From contig CM043000.1 in NCBI GenBank assembly GCA_023678885.1, positions 18,956,729-19,020,728 on the forward strand: 64,000 bases of DNA. The letters run 5' to 3'. This stretch comes from Pogostemon cablin (lineage: Eukaryota; Streptophyta; Magnoliopsida; Lamiales; Lamiaceae). The notes under the pieces are model-generated. The model did not search any database. It was not told the DNA's origin and worked only from the letters and a program-made list of their open reading frames with translations. Both the position numbers and the translations under genes were made by a program. Positions 41,231-56,616 of the stretch are shown piece after piece. Position 1 is the stretch's first letter. Every line of letters begins with the position of its first letter.

Positions 41231-41603
41231 AGTCGACGCTGGAGGGGGAATGCAGCGGATCAAGGGCGGCGAAAAACGCCTATCGTGATTCCATCCAATC
41301 TACCATAGATACAAAAGGAAGAGATGAGGAAAAGAGAGGGGGAAAGACAGCGAACATGAAACCATGAATATTAGTAAAAATGAAACGATTTTACTAAAAA
41401 TTTAAAAATCTTTCTATAATAATTAAAAACATAATGATTTTAAATTCTTGACTTGAAACCATGAATTTAAAAATCCAATTTATAATGTGACTTATAAATC
41501 TATGAAATCTTCCATCCAAAGCCACCCTAATATTCAAAATTCAAATGAACCCTGATACAATGAAAAATACAACAATCGAACAAGAGTAGAGTTTACTCAT
41601 TAA

Positions 41604-44600
41604 TTAATCCATCGAGTGAGCTTTAGGGTGGCCGTCCAAGTGGTGGAGCAGAATGTTGTGGTTCCTTGGATCCATAGCCGGAGCTCCATCCCCGCCGGAT
41701 TCAATTCCGGTTGGCGATTGGGATCCACCGCTACCAAATTCAAATAATTTATTCATAAGTGAATGAGTAGACAAGCATTTTTAATCTCGATTTTAAAATC
41801 CTAGAATTCGGAGATAATTATCGTTGGTTAAAATGATTTTTTGGAAAAAAGTGTTGAATGAAAAAACAAAAGTGTCATTTTACAAATCAAACTTTACGCC
41901 AGTTTCGTGTGAATTCTATTTTCCATGAACTTAAAAATTTTAAAAGAATAAGCATTAAATTTTTGAAATAGCATAATATATATATATGACTAAAAATGGA
42001 GAAAATATAATTTTGGTCCCGTATTTTTTGCCAAATTCAATTTTAGTTCTGTAACTTTTAGTATTTTCAAATTTAGTCATTTGATTTATAATTTTGATCC
42101 TGTATTTTTAAAATTTCAATTTTAATCCTATTAATTTCAAAATTAGTCATACATCTTTTTTTTTTGAATCATCAAAATTAGTCTTGTATCTTTTGAAATA
42201 GGATATAATTTAATTTTGATGATTCAAAAAGATATAGGACTAATTTTGAAACTGATAGAACACTAATTTTGAAACTGATAGGACTAAAATTGAAATTTTA
42301 AAAGATACAGGACCAAAATTGAAACTTAAATGACTAAAATAGAAAATATTAAAAGTAAATTTGGTAAAAGATATAAGACAAAATTGATATTTTCTTACTA
42401 AAAATAATACTGTCCCAATTAAAACAAAACAAATTAATTGTTGAATTTAATTGTGAAGAGATAGAATTAATACCAAACAATTAATGGAAGTGGCATAGGT
42501 AGGGAAGATTGAGCTAAATCGTGGTACTCCTTTTCTGCTTGCTCCTCCATTTCATGTTCCTCTATTTCATTAAGCTGTTTTAATTGAATAACAATTAAAT
42601 ATCATTCAACAATTGATAAGCTTTATTTCTTAATTTTAATTAATGTTAACAGTGGCTATAATTAAATATTTTACTATATACGTAGATCAGTTGGTCGAAT
42701 CTCTAATAAAAATATCTAATTGTCCTTCAAATTAATTATTATTAAAAATGTTCTTATATTTCGTATATATTTCATGTTAGCATCGCTAATTTAATGAGTT
42801 GGTCATGTTTAAGGATATACACTTTAAAAATGTGTGGGATTAAATTGAATTTTAAGTCTTTGGTCGTTTTTAAAAAGAAAATTACAGGACTATTTTAGTT
42901 TTCAAGTTCTTATATGTCTATTTTTTGTCTGAATTTTGAAAAACAGGTTTAAGTTTTAAACTTAAACATATGTTAAAATCACCCCTATATGATGCACTAC
43001 CATATCAAAATTTAAAACAAATAAATTATTTCTGTGTAGGAAATAAATTCATGAAATCCTAATACCTTAAACCCTATTATGATAAACCGAGATCAGAACC
43101 GTAAAGCGGAAGCGTACCTGATCCAATGAGTCTCTAGGCGGAACACGAATTTAGGATCAGTGGTTATATGACCTTCCTCAACTAAGCCTCCTTATTCCTT
43201 ATGGGGACCGTAGTAATCCCTCCCGATGGGGAGAAGGGAAGACAATGTGCGGCTTAGTATATTGGGGACCATAACCTGGGAGCCTTTATATACTACTTGA
43301 CTAGACCACCCATAATCACCTAATCATGTAGTATTGGGTATCTACTCAATAAGCCCATATCATTTATTATTATATCCCATGGACCTTTAACCTTAATTGG
43401 ATCACTTAATTAAGTCCATAATATAATTGAATAGCTAATATAATTGCATAATAATATATTGCTCACAATTAGATTATAATGGAAATTAATAATTTCCAAC
43501 AATCTCCCACTTGGGCTATATATATTTTCCGTTAGCAATTATATAAGAGTCCTTAGTTGCGCAACTTTATGCTATTCCTCTTTAGGCTATACTTAACAAT
43601 CTGGTCCATCTCATATACTAATATGGAACTACCGCGGCATTCACCACATTATAAATCGTGATTAAACCCCGACAATCACCATATCAATATACTCAATGAC
43701 ATAGATCAAATATGGTGAGTAGCATGGAAATTACATGTCAAATGTGATCAACATCATGTCTATTTCCAACTGGTCCAACTTTAAACTTTAGTGAGACCAA
43801 TCCATAATATAAAATATTACAAAATGAAAAATTAACTTTAGTAAATTCACAATGAATTCAAAACCATCAACTTAATTCTGCAGAAAACTGAATTATCCAA
43901 ATCAAAGTGTTTTGAAAACTTTAAAGAACAATAAATATAGACTCCCACTGAACTAATGTATTCTAAAACCATATAACACCCACATGATTAGCTAGCTCAT
44001 AAAATTGCAGGGCGTTGAATACATAATTGATGGATCCATATTTAGAGTCTATTGTAATATGCTCTTCTAAAATTTTATCTACACAAAACACTTTCTTTAA
44101 CAACCAAGAATTCTATGTCAATATGCTTGACTTATAAGTACTCTTGTCGTTAATACTTTACTGCGAACTAACTGTCACAATGAACTTTATGTGACAAATC
44201 TTCGCAACCTTTATTTCATGTTTGAATGCCCTTAGTGTGCTACTAATTCTGTTGTCATGGTTAATGAGCTAAAGTGTTTGCTTAATACTTTTACTTGTAT
44301 AGCTCTCCGACCAACAGAAAATATAGCCTGAAGTGGATCTTATACTGTATTGACATCCAACAAACTCAGAATCAGAATTCCTCATGATCTCTAACAAATC
44401 TGATCCCTGATGTACAAGCATATTATTCTTAGTTCTCTATACATACTTTATAAAGATCCATACTAGAGTTACTTAAATGTCTACTTAATATACCAACAAC
44501 ATAAGCCAAATTAGGTCTTGTAGAAACCTCATCATACAACAACTTCCAACAACAAATGAATATGGAATGTTTCTACATTTCTTAAATCTTTAGTTTAACT

Positions 44601-47600
44601 TTAGGGCACCTGATTGAGACTATACTTGTCTCCCTTAGTTTAACTCAAACATTCTCCCACTGAATCACATAATCATCTACATTTGTCTCAAAACCAAATG
44701 AGACACTTACTTAATGATGATACTTGTGATTCCTTTACGAAAAAAATTTGCTTGAATGCATAGATGGATTTCCTATTAGTTCTTAAACCATTTAGATCGT
44801 ATCATCAGTGTTGCGATCAAGGAACTTTATCTTTACATCCATATAATATGATTCAAGATCAAAATGTGTTACTAATGTCACGATTATCTTATAATAATAT
44901 TTTCCTTTCCTTTTGAGTATAATCCTATATCAAGATGCAAACCTAATCATCTTGTATTGATTTATACTCATAACTTATAGCATTAACACAATTTGGAGTA
45001 ATTGGATCTTTCATGGTTTGATGAACATTGTTTGAATGTTCTACCATTAATTCCATAGTGTCCTCATTATTTAGGAGAAAACTACATAATATTCTGAATT
45101 ATCTTTCTCCCAACTCTAGTGGTTTCCTTAGTGACATTAATTCTTGAGGTTGTTGAATTTGTTATTCCTTAAATATTATTGACATTGTCATATCGTTATT
45201 CTGAATTGCACCAATTCTTTAAAGCATAAGTGAGGATCGAATCGACTCCCCCTTAAGGACAATGTCTCTAATATTATTCTTCCCCCAAAATCAACATCCT
45301 CACATAATACTGTATTACCCGTCTCAAATATGATCCGATCAATTGGATCATAAACTTATTATCTTTATTTAATACCAATAAAGTAGTTTGTATCTATTTG
45401 AATCCAATTTTCTTTAGTAGATCTCAATGATCTAGCCTTAGTTGGATATCACCATATGTGAAACTCAAATAGTTCTCACAACTACTTTGGTTGGAACTTT
45501 ATTGAGACCATAAGCTGCAATTTTAATATTTCTCCAATTAGTAACCATATATTGTGGAGTACTAATTTTGTCTTTTAACTACACCACAACACCATTCATA
45601 CTAAGTAATCTTAATGTGGTGTATTATAAAACAATTCCACAAGCCTTTAGGAGAAAACGAAAGGTTATACTTTAGTTTCTTTTTAACAGCTTTCCAAACG
45701 GGTTTTTCTTTGTTGCCCATATACTTTATTGAGACAGAGTTTGTTAGAAACTCATTAGTTCATCCTTATTGTTGAAGTTCTCATCATGTATAATTTTGTT
45801 GTTGACATAGGTTAAACTTAATTAACAGACATCTTAATTGTACAGAGAATTAATTCAAAATGATTATCATGCTTACACTAAACTTTATAATCTTTCAAAT
45901 TTTAAATAGTTTAGAATCATCTCAAGGAATCTATCACATCATTAGTATCAATACCAACTTGTAAGTGACACTCTCTACGTAGTAGTCAAATAATGACAAT
46001 AAAACTGTCAAGCAATAGCCTTCCTTTGGCCCGACTTATTACTCACATGTTAAATAAATAATCGTCACATATTTACCACCACATGTGCTTGTGCATTTCT
46101 GCCAAATATTAATTTACATATGGGTCGATCAATACCCGCATGAAGATACACTTGCACAACATTATTAATTAGGGACCCATCACAAGACACCTTGTGCAAC
46201 ATTAACCTCGTCTGTGGACAAAAATTAACTGCAGGGGTAATCTTGGTGTAACAATCAAGTATTGACAATAAGTTCTGTCAAACAAGAGTCTATCTGTGGA
46301 CCGACTCATGTTCACATGAATAATCCAAATAATTATCACATACTTATTATCACATGTGTGTTATTATTCTGTCAAACTGTGCCTACCTGTGGGCCGAACA
46401 CAGAACACATAAATAATACCACACCCATCTATGTAATTTCAATAAAGTTTTTCTCCACACACGATATTGCTGTGGCAACATGGTGCTTCGATTGACTAGA
46501 TTGAAGGTTTACTAGACTAATTAAATAAATATTAAAATATTTAATTTAATTAAACGACATTTAACTGTCTCCCCAATTTAATTTTATTTTATTCCTCTAA
46601 CCAAATAGGAATATTAGATGATTCATTACCTTATAATGATGAAAGATCTCCTTTACTTAATTAGGGATTCCAAAATCCCAATTTAATAAATAAGTATAAA
46701 AATTGATTTAATAACCACAAATAATTAAATCAATAATCAACTGAATCAATACTTTCCATAAATTAGTCAGAATTATATGTTACCAAAAATATCAATCTGA
46801 TAACCAAAAATATTCTGACAAAAAATGTATGCATAAATAAGGCAACTTAAAGGCACTTTTGCATGGTGATCAGGAATGTATACAATAACTCAATTTTAAT
46901 TATAAGTCCAAATTAATTAAAATTAAAATCCCCCACATCACCACATAATTAATTAAGGATTGAAGGATATAATGATTTTAACCTTTATGGATATTAAAGC
47001 TCACTATACGAATTTCTCATGACAAAAATTCATTGGACTTTTAATAACTACAGGAATCAATAAGTATAAAAATTGATTTAATAATCATAATTTAAATCAA
47101 TAATTAATCTACCCAAATCATCATAACTGAACAAATATGAATTTTCGATTATCAATGTAATCAATGGCCATTCCATATCATCATCCTCCAAGGAATATAT
47201 TTCATTCAACTGCCTTTTAAATCCAATATAAACTGTATAAGGATCAATCAATTAACAATTAAACATTGATGCAGACTTTGGATCGAAGCATAAGCAATTC
47301 ATAATCAAATCTCAGAGAATCATATATAGGGTGACTCTGATACCACTTGTAGGAAATAAATTCATGAAATCCTAATACCTTAAACCCTATTATGATAAAC
47401 CGAGATCAGAACCGTAAAGCGGAAGCGTACCTGATCCAATGAGTCTCTAGGCGGAACACGAACTTAGGATCAGTGGTTATATGACCTTCCTCAACTAAGC
47501 CTCCTTATTCCTTATGGGGACCGTAGTAATCCCTCCCGATGGGGAGAATGAAAGACAATGTGCGGCTTAGTATATTGGGGACCATAACCTGGGAGCCTTT

Positions 47601-50600
47601 ATATACTACTTGACTAGACCACCCATAATCACCTAATCATGTAGTATTGGGTATCTACTCAATAAGCCCATATCATTTATTATTATAGCCCATGGACCTT
47701 TAACCTTAATTGAATCACTTAATTAAGTCCATAATATAATTGAATAGCTAATATAATTGCATAATAATATATTGCCCACAATTAGATTATAATGGAAATT
47801 AATAATTTCCAACATTCTGTTTATGATTTTTAAACGTCTCAAAAACTTAAAACTTTTTTTGAGCGCCAAAAACTTAAACTTGAAACATACCCATAAAATG
47901 AATCCTTCTTATAGATTATAGAAGAAAAATAGATTATAGAAGAAAAAACTCAAGAGCTTCGAGCCAATTAAGACTAAGAAGGTTGACTCAAGAATAAATT
48001 GGATTAGAAGCTTCGTTGTAGAATTCTGACCTAACCATTTAGTACGAAGAAGCCCGTTTACTTCGCAATTTAGATAAAAATGTAATTGTGATGTTGGGAT
48101 CTTGGGTAGAGACGGGTGATATTTTAGTAGGTAAATTAACGCCCCAAATGGTGAAAGAATCCTCGTATGCCCCCGAAGATAGATTGTTACGAGCTATACT
48201 CGGTATTAAGGTATCTACTTCAAAAGAAACTTGTTTAAAACTCCCTATAGGTGGTAGGGCCGGTTATTGATAAAAGTAAAAGCAAAAGTTAACTCCCATA
48301 AAAGTAAAAGTAAAAGTTAACTAGCCTGCTTTAGTAATAATTTTTTTTGGTGTTGTAATGATCTCTCCTGTCAAAATAAAAATTAACAAATAGATAAATA
48401 AATTAATAAATAATGCATATACTTTCATAAATACAGAGTGTTAAAAATAAGTATAAATCAAAATAATTTAAAATTTGAACATTGATGCAAATTGATGCAA
48501 AAGTTTGTGTGAAATTATCTCACTATATATTTTGAAAAAAAAGAAAAAAAATCACCATCAAAATTAAAAATGACATAATAAAGGAAAAAAATGCACTTTT
48601 GGTCCATAAAAAATGTTTCATTTCATTTTTGGTTCCTACCCTTTTCTTTAGTCGCAAAAGTTACCATTTTGATCCCAGTTAACTTTGGATGATAGAGTTT
48701 AACTAAAAAAAATTACTAAAATTAAATAAATGGATACATGGTTTGGTCAAATTGAAAATTAATTATCTCAAATCTTGAGCAGATCTGAATTGAGAGACAA
48801 ACCACAACACATCGGATGAATGCTACCAGCAGTAAAGATCAAACTACCTGCTACCAGCAAATGGTTCAAAATACAGAATGAAAGCAGAGCATCAAGAATC
48901 TTTGAAACATAAAATTCATAAGAAAATTTTCTTTAAAAAATCCAGATATAAGGGGTGGTGGGGGGGATCGGAAACACAAGAACCGCCGGGGAGGGCGGAC
49001 AAAATTTGGTTGATGGTTCAAAATACAAAATGAAAGCAGAGCATCAAGGATCTTTTAAACATAAAATTCATAAGAAAAGTTTCTTTAAAAAATCCAGATA
49101 TAGGGTCGGAGAGGGCGGACTTGGCTGCAGTATTGGATCGTGAGAGATAGAGACGGTGGGGAAGATGGTGGAGATGGTGGCGGAGGCTGTGGATATAGTG
49201 GTGGCGGTGTGGTGGAGGTTGTGGAGCGGAGGAGATGGACCAGATGGTGGTCCTGGAGATGGAGAAATCTTACTCCAGGAAAGGAGATTTGGCGCTGCCT
49301 ACCGCCGTTGATGTCGGAGCAGTTGTGGAGATTTAGGGTTTGAGGGGGGTTAGGTAAGAAATTAAGGTTATAAAAATAATTTAAGATGAGATTAAATTTT
49401 AAAAAATTTATATTTAATGGACACATCAGCATTCCGTTAATTTGTTTGATGGAATTTTAAAAATAAAGCAACTGCACAAAAAATGAAATGACATCTTTAG
49501 AACGTGACTAAAAGTGCATTCTTCTCGTACAATAAAATAACATCATTTTTTTTTCTCTCCCTAAATCGATATTCTTTCTTATGAAATTATTAAAATTAAT
49601 TTTTATAATCCAAAGAAGTGACATATTCAATGAATCGATCCCATCATGAGAGCGACGGGTCACGGGAAACTTGATATAGTGTATAATAAATTTAAAAAAA
49701 AATCTGACATTACCTGTTTTTGAAGCTGAGATATGGAATCCAGTATAAGTTTGTTCTGCATGTAATTATTAATGACTAAACAATTAACATAACATTCCAT
49801 GGGATGTTTTCTGGAAAATAATATTTGAATATATAATTATTGTTGGATAAGCAAATTCTCGTTCATTCAAAAGGAATAAATAAAGAAGAACATGAACAAC
49901 ATAAAAATTTATGTGGAAAACTCCAAAATAAAAAAAAATCACGGACCGAGAAAATACTAATTATGTGAGAATTTTTTTTTTACAATCACACAGAGTTTCT
50001 CTCTCCAGACCCCAATCCCTACACTCTTACTAAATCTTTGATTAATTCACACATTTCTCCCAATTCTCACAACATAAAATAGAAATTTAAAAAAATTAAA
50101 TACAAAGATTAAAATGTACTTAATTGGTGCACTTAACATCAAAATTAGAGACATCCTTAAATAGCATAATAGCATAAGAAACTCTCTCCTTTTGTTCCTT
50201 CATCCCATGTGAGATATAAAACCCTTCTTTTAATTTCACAAAATACCAACAATTATTTCAAATTAAAGTAACACTCCAAATATTTATTCCCACTTTACTT
50301 TATGCAAAATACTCACATGAGACTTTTACGAAAGACTTTATAAAACATGATATTCAAATTAATAAAAATATGTAATGCAATAAATTATTTCATAATTTTT
50401 TCATAGCATAAATAAATTGGATTTTACATCATAAACTCTTGTAAATCGGGTTTACATCATAAACTCTTGTAAATTTTGTGGTCTCCCTTAATTTAAACAC
50501 CCTAATTATACATAAGGTATATATAATTGAAAGAAAATTATGCTTTACATCGTAAACCCATTTTACACAAATATTTGTGAAATAAATTATACTAATATTT

Positions 50601-53600
50601 TTAATGAATAATAATAATATCTTTAATAAAAATAAAATAAAAACAGTTCCACATGAAATGGTATAACAATGTTGTCCTTCCAAAATAAAATAAAAAGGTA
50701 TTACAGTATTGCCCTTCCAATTACTATTATGGACACACTTTTATGAAAGGTAAACATACATTAACAAATAGATCCAACAGTACATCAATAGTACAAAATT
50801 TTCAATTACATTTTCATTTTTTCATCAATTTCAATAATTTTAATTCATATTTTCAATGATATATATATATGAACCTTTATTTTATATTACAATATTCTTA
50901 AAAAATAAAATAAAATTTCATACTCCTAATAACTAGGAATATTAAATAAAGTGCCGCGTGAAACCATTTTGTGAAGAGATTATTTTATAGTATTTTTTTA
51001 TAAGGCTAAAACTTGTGTGTTTTGAGGACATCGTATTCCTCAAATCTTGCATTTTTCTAAAATTGTATACTTTAGTATAATAATATGTATCCTTTATTTT
51101 CTAAAAAAAATAATTCTTTTATAAAAAATTTATACTATTCATATTTCAGTCGATCTTTTCAATGAAAATATATAGAGTGAGGCTCATGTGCACTCGGGCG
51201 CACGGAGCACATTCCGTGCGTCTTTGCAATTTTTGTGGCCCTTTGCAATTTAAACTCCTAGCAATACATATGTTTAAATAGAATATAGAGGGGGAGAGTT
51301 GTATTCACATGGGGACACGGAGTATCCTTCCGTGTCCTGCATGAGCTTTTCACCTGGCCACTGGGCTCTTCACTTAAGTGAGAGAGACCCAGGTTCGATT
51401 CCCATTGGGAACGAATTAGGAGAGGTGATATAAAGAAACTTAGAGAAAATGAAGTAAGGGTGCTTGGTGTATACTAATTGGACTAACAACATTTACCAAT
51501 AAAAAAAGTGTATACCATTTAAAACAAAATGTTATATATTTGCACACCTTGTGTACCCGGGCATAAAAGACCAACTATTTTTATAATTAGTTATCACATT
51601 TAATGAAAATGATTACTTTTAATTAAAAATATCATTAATTTGCATTTTCACAATAAACATACATAGATGAAATAATTCACTAACATATTATCCATTCTTA
51701 TTCGTCCTAAGAAAGTTTTGCCTTAAATAAAATATTTCAAATCAAACGCATCCTTTATGAAATATTTTACCTTTTTGGATCGAAGTCGCTTAAGTGCCTT
51801 GTCAAGTTGGTGCTGTATACCCTGCAGCTCTTTCAAGCTCAAAGGATCCAAATCTTCTCCCATAAAGTGCCTAATTATTAATTAAGTATTAAATAATTAT
51901 CCTCTCCAACAACAACTTTTATAAACTTCATCTATTTTAAAAAAGTAAATGTATATCATTCTTAATGTGAGATGAAAAAAATAATAAAATATATACCTTT
52001 TAACTAGTTGAATGGTGATATGTGAAACGAACAAAAATAATAAAATATGTACTTTATAGATGTTTGTTTCGTTTTAGAAACCAAATTTTCAAAATTCATA
52101 TCAAAGATTTTAGAAACCAACTTAAATATACCTACATATATTATTCTATATTAATACCATATTAAAAATTCAAAACAAACATATACTACTATTCAATTAA
52201 ATCTCAAATTCAACAAAACCCAAAACATAAAATATACCTTATGCTTTTCTGCAAAAGTTCAATTTTTGCCATGAGTTTAGGATGCTCATCTACCCAATTT
52301 TCCTGCTTTTCGAAATGCTTAATTAATAATTGAATTTTTTCAAATGAATAAATAAATAATTGAATCACCACATTTAATTTTCATCGAAAGAATAAGACTG
52401 AAAATCTTATAACATTAATAAATTAAGTCTAAAACTTGCGTATTCCTAAATACCGTATCCCAAAATTCTACGATTTTTCAAAATTGTACCATTTAAAAAT
52501 ATTAAATGTTATACTATTTAGTATATAAACTTATACCTTTATTATTTTTAGAAAAAAATTTAATTTTTAATTAAATATTTATATATATTGTTCATATTTT
52601 AACTAATTTTTTAATGAAAAAATTATACCTTTATTTAATAAAGTATATATTCTTAAAACAAAATGTTATACTTTTATACACACCGAGCACACAAATGAAC
52701 AGCTAATAATTAATTTCATCTGATCAGTCTATGCATTTCGGACTTATTAATTCATCTATAGTTACGTACTTGATTAATGTCATGTGTAATTTTCCTTTTT
52801 CAAGAGGTTAATATTTAATCATAAATTTTAGGGTATAATAATATGTTAATTACACTTAAACATTCATGAAGTACAAATTACATGTATCCATGAAGTACAA
52901 AGTACGTCATTTTAAAAAATGAAATAAAAACAAAACATGTAGCTAAAAAATTAAAACCAGGTTATTATATATCTAATCTAAGGCCATTTCCATTAAATTT
53001 CTGCCAAAATATTTGACACTTATATTAATCTGTTATCTGTAAATATTCAATTATAGCATATACTCTATTTGGTCTGCCCTTCAGATTTTGGGAATATGGG
53101 CGAAAAGGAAGGGACTCTAAACAAATAAATAAATAAAATATTTTGTAGGAGTAATTTTTTAGTGATATATTTATAAAAAAATTATCTAAAAAGTTTATTT
53201 CTAGAAAATTTGAGATTTTTCTCCTCTTAATACATTTTTCCACCTATTATATATTTTTAGTTTTAATATATTATTATTAATATCAACTCAAATTCTAATA
53301 TATATCCGAAGTATAATTTATATTCTCTAGAATATTTGTTTCTCAATTTCATTATAGCTTTTAGTTGGTTTGCAAATCTTCTTCGTTCAAATTGTTTTCA
53401 TTCTCAATTACAGTACCAAATTTTTCTTTATTATTTTGGGATTTATTTTTTAATATTTTTTTGTTATTTAAGTCATTTTTATTCTATTCATCACTTTCTT
53501 TCCATTCTTCTTACTCATTTCGTTTGCTACACTACAAAAATAGTATTTTTTAGCAATGGAATTCACCAACGGAATTCAATCCGTTGGAAATTAGCAATGA

Positions 53601-56551
53601 ATTAGCAACCAAAATGACATTTTAAAATTAGCAACGGAATGCCAACAGATTTATTCTCTAATTTAACAACGGAATTCAATTAATTATCAACAGATTAGCA
53701 ATGGAATCATTTTATAAATTACCAACGGATTACCAACAGAATTATTTACCAACGGAATTGATTTTTCATTGCTAAAAATTTACCAACCACCACTTTATCA
53801 ACGGATTCCTTTGCTAATCCGTTGGTAAACCAATTTAACAATGAAATTAAGGCTTGTAGCAATGGAATATTCCGTTGTTAAAAAACAGTTTTTTTTGTAG
53901 TGCTATATGTTCATTTAATATTTTTTTTATGATTTCATTATAAGAAAATGGTCAAATTCCAACAAAAAAAATTCTAATGAAAAGTAATCTACTGGAAATT
54001 TTAGAGTACCAACGAATTTTCAAATAAAACTGATACCGTTGGAAAATTTCAGCCAAAATTCTCATGGAAACCTAAACTTTTGGAAATTTCCAATGCTAAT
54101 CTCAATAGCCTGATAAACTATTGTAAATTTCCAATGAAAATTTCAATAAAATCTAAAGCTGTTGAAAAATTCTAACAAAAATATCCCATATAAATTTAAA
54201 CTTTAAAAAGTTCAATACTAATTCCAATAACTTGATAAGCAATTATTTAAAATGAAATTTTCAACAAAACTTAAGTTGTTGGAAATTTTCACTTTTACAA
54301 ATTTATTTAGAGCATTTTATTACTCCATTAATTTTCAATTTCTTTTCTTTTATTTATTTATTGTCTCTATCAAAGTATTCTTTTCATTCAACCTAAAATC
54401 ACATTTAATGAGTTGATATTTCGTGCACTCGGATGCATGAAGTTATTTTCTTGCATCCCATCTGTATTAATAATATTAAGTAATATATAGGAGTATGTGT
54501 TTTTTAATGAATGTATTTTTTTTTAATATTAAATTGTTCAGTAAATATAGCGGGACGAAGGGAGAATATATATATAATAAGATGAAAAGGCATTAACATT
54601 AAAGATTAACACCAATTAAACAAGTACTTACCTGGTGTTGAGAGTGATCTTGTACTGATGTATGGTTTTTGTCCAGATGCCTTTCATACCTTTCTAAAAT
54701 TCTGTCCGTGCTGCATTATTATTATTATTATTATTATTAAAGGACAAACATAAGTTATTTAGGACAATATAATTAGCTACTCACACAAACAAACTATCAA
54801 ATTTATCTCTCACATCAATCCACATTGATGAGAGAGAGATAAATTTTGGTTTAAACTGTAAAACTTATAACAAGTGTAGATGTCCTTATTATAATAAAAA
54901 AGAAAAGAGAAACTAAAAACATTCTTAATATTTTTGTATGCATACAAGGTATGCGTCTCTTTTAATTGATTAGGAAAATTTTATTTTACAGACCGGTGTT
55001 AAAGTATGTCTTTTATTTAATATAAAAATTTATAATTCGATTATTTATTCAAAATTAATTGATTAAAGTAGACGTGTCTTAGAATTTTAAGAGATGCTTT
55101 CATGTAATCGGTTACAGTGCCCAATCTTGTGAAATATTACTCTTAAAAATGTCTGAGAATTACTTTGAAAATGACTGAGTGTTGTTCTCTTAAAAGAGTA
55201 ACATTTAATTGTACATAATATTATTAATATTACCTTTTGTTCTATAAAATAATTCTCTATCATATACTAAGTTCTATAAAAAAAAAGGAAAAGTTGGTCT
55301 CTTAAGTATTATCAGGTGCACAAAGTGTGTAAAGATACAACATTTTGTTTTTTAAGGTTGGAGATTGATATTATGTTTCCTTTTTTTGGAAGTTTTGGGT
55401 GAGACTATCTTACCGTAGGACCATTTTATGCTTTGATAGATATAGCTTTTTATTAAAATTGTTATCGTTTTTTTAAAAAAATATTATCGCTTTTCATTTA
55501 TGCTATAAATTATTTATAAAATAGTTCATTGTACCATTTTTGCTTTTTAATAAAAATGTTATCATTTTTTATCCGTTTCACGTAATGACTTTTTTGGGAC
55601 TTACTTAAATCTTTTCCTTATTTTTTTCGGGTGAAAAAGTTCAATGTAAAATGGACAAAAACGAAAAATGTGAAATTTTATATGAGATGAAGAGAGTAAT
55701 TTTTTTGAATATTTTCTATGAAAAAAAAAGTGAAGTATAACAATAAAGCAAGATATGTATTTATATAGTACTTCCTCCATCTCGGGAAGTATTTCACACT
55801 TTAATTTTTTATTCGTCCAATAAGGTGATGTTTGGTTTGGGCTTATGTAGGATTTGAAAATCATGAATAGTGTGTTCTATATTTTTTTTTATTTTTGAGT
55901 ACGGTAGGTTTTAACTTTATGTCAAATCAATGTATTAATTTATTTAAAAACTTAAATGAGAGAGGAGAGATAAAAGAGAGAAAGTGTATTAATTAAGGAG
56001 AGAGAATGTAATAGGTATGTATAGGGGTGATTTTTAAAATATGGATACGGATTTTAAAAACCAAAACCTGGATTTGAAAACCGTAATCGAACATAAGTAT
56101 TTCACAATTTTCTTTTATTAAAAGTGTTAAAAGTATTATAATGCTGAATTTTTACAAAATTCCAATATATTGCCCATTTTTTTCAAATATCCTAACAATT
56201 TTACATATTTTTTTCGTTAAATTAAATAAAAATATTTTTTCTCTTTTTTACTTTATACATAAAAAAATAATCTTTTTTTTTAAATTTCACATAAAAAATA
56301 TGTAAAATACATTGAGGATAAGACAAGAAATTTAAGATTTTACACTCCCTCCGTTCCATAAAAGAAGTTCATAGTCACGGTAGATATAATATTTTAGAAA
56401 TAATGAAAAAGTTACTTCAAAATTATGTCTATTATATTAAAGTGTGTTTATGGAGATGTGTGATCAAATTATGTGATTGTTGGATTAATTAGTCTTTTAA
56501 AATTAATTTCAAAATTAATTCAAATGTTGCATCAATTAATGAAAATACGCC

Positions 56552-56616
<65 letters not shown>
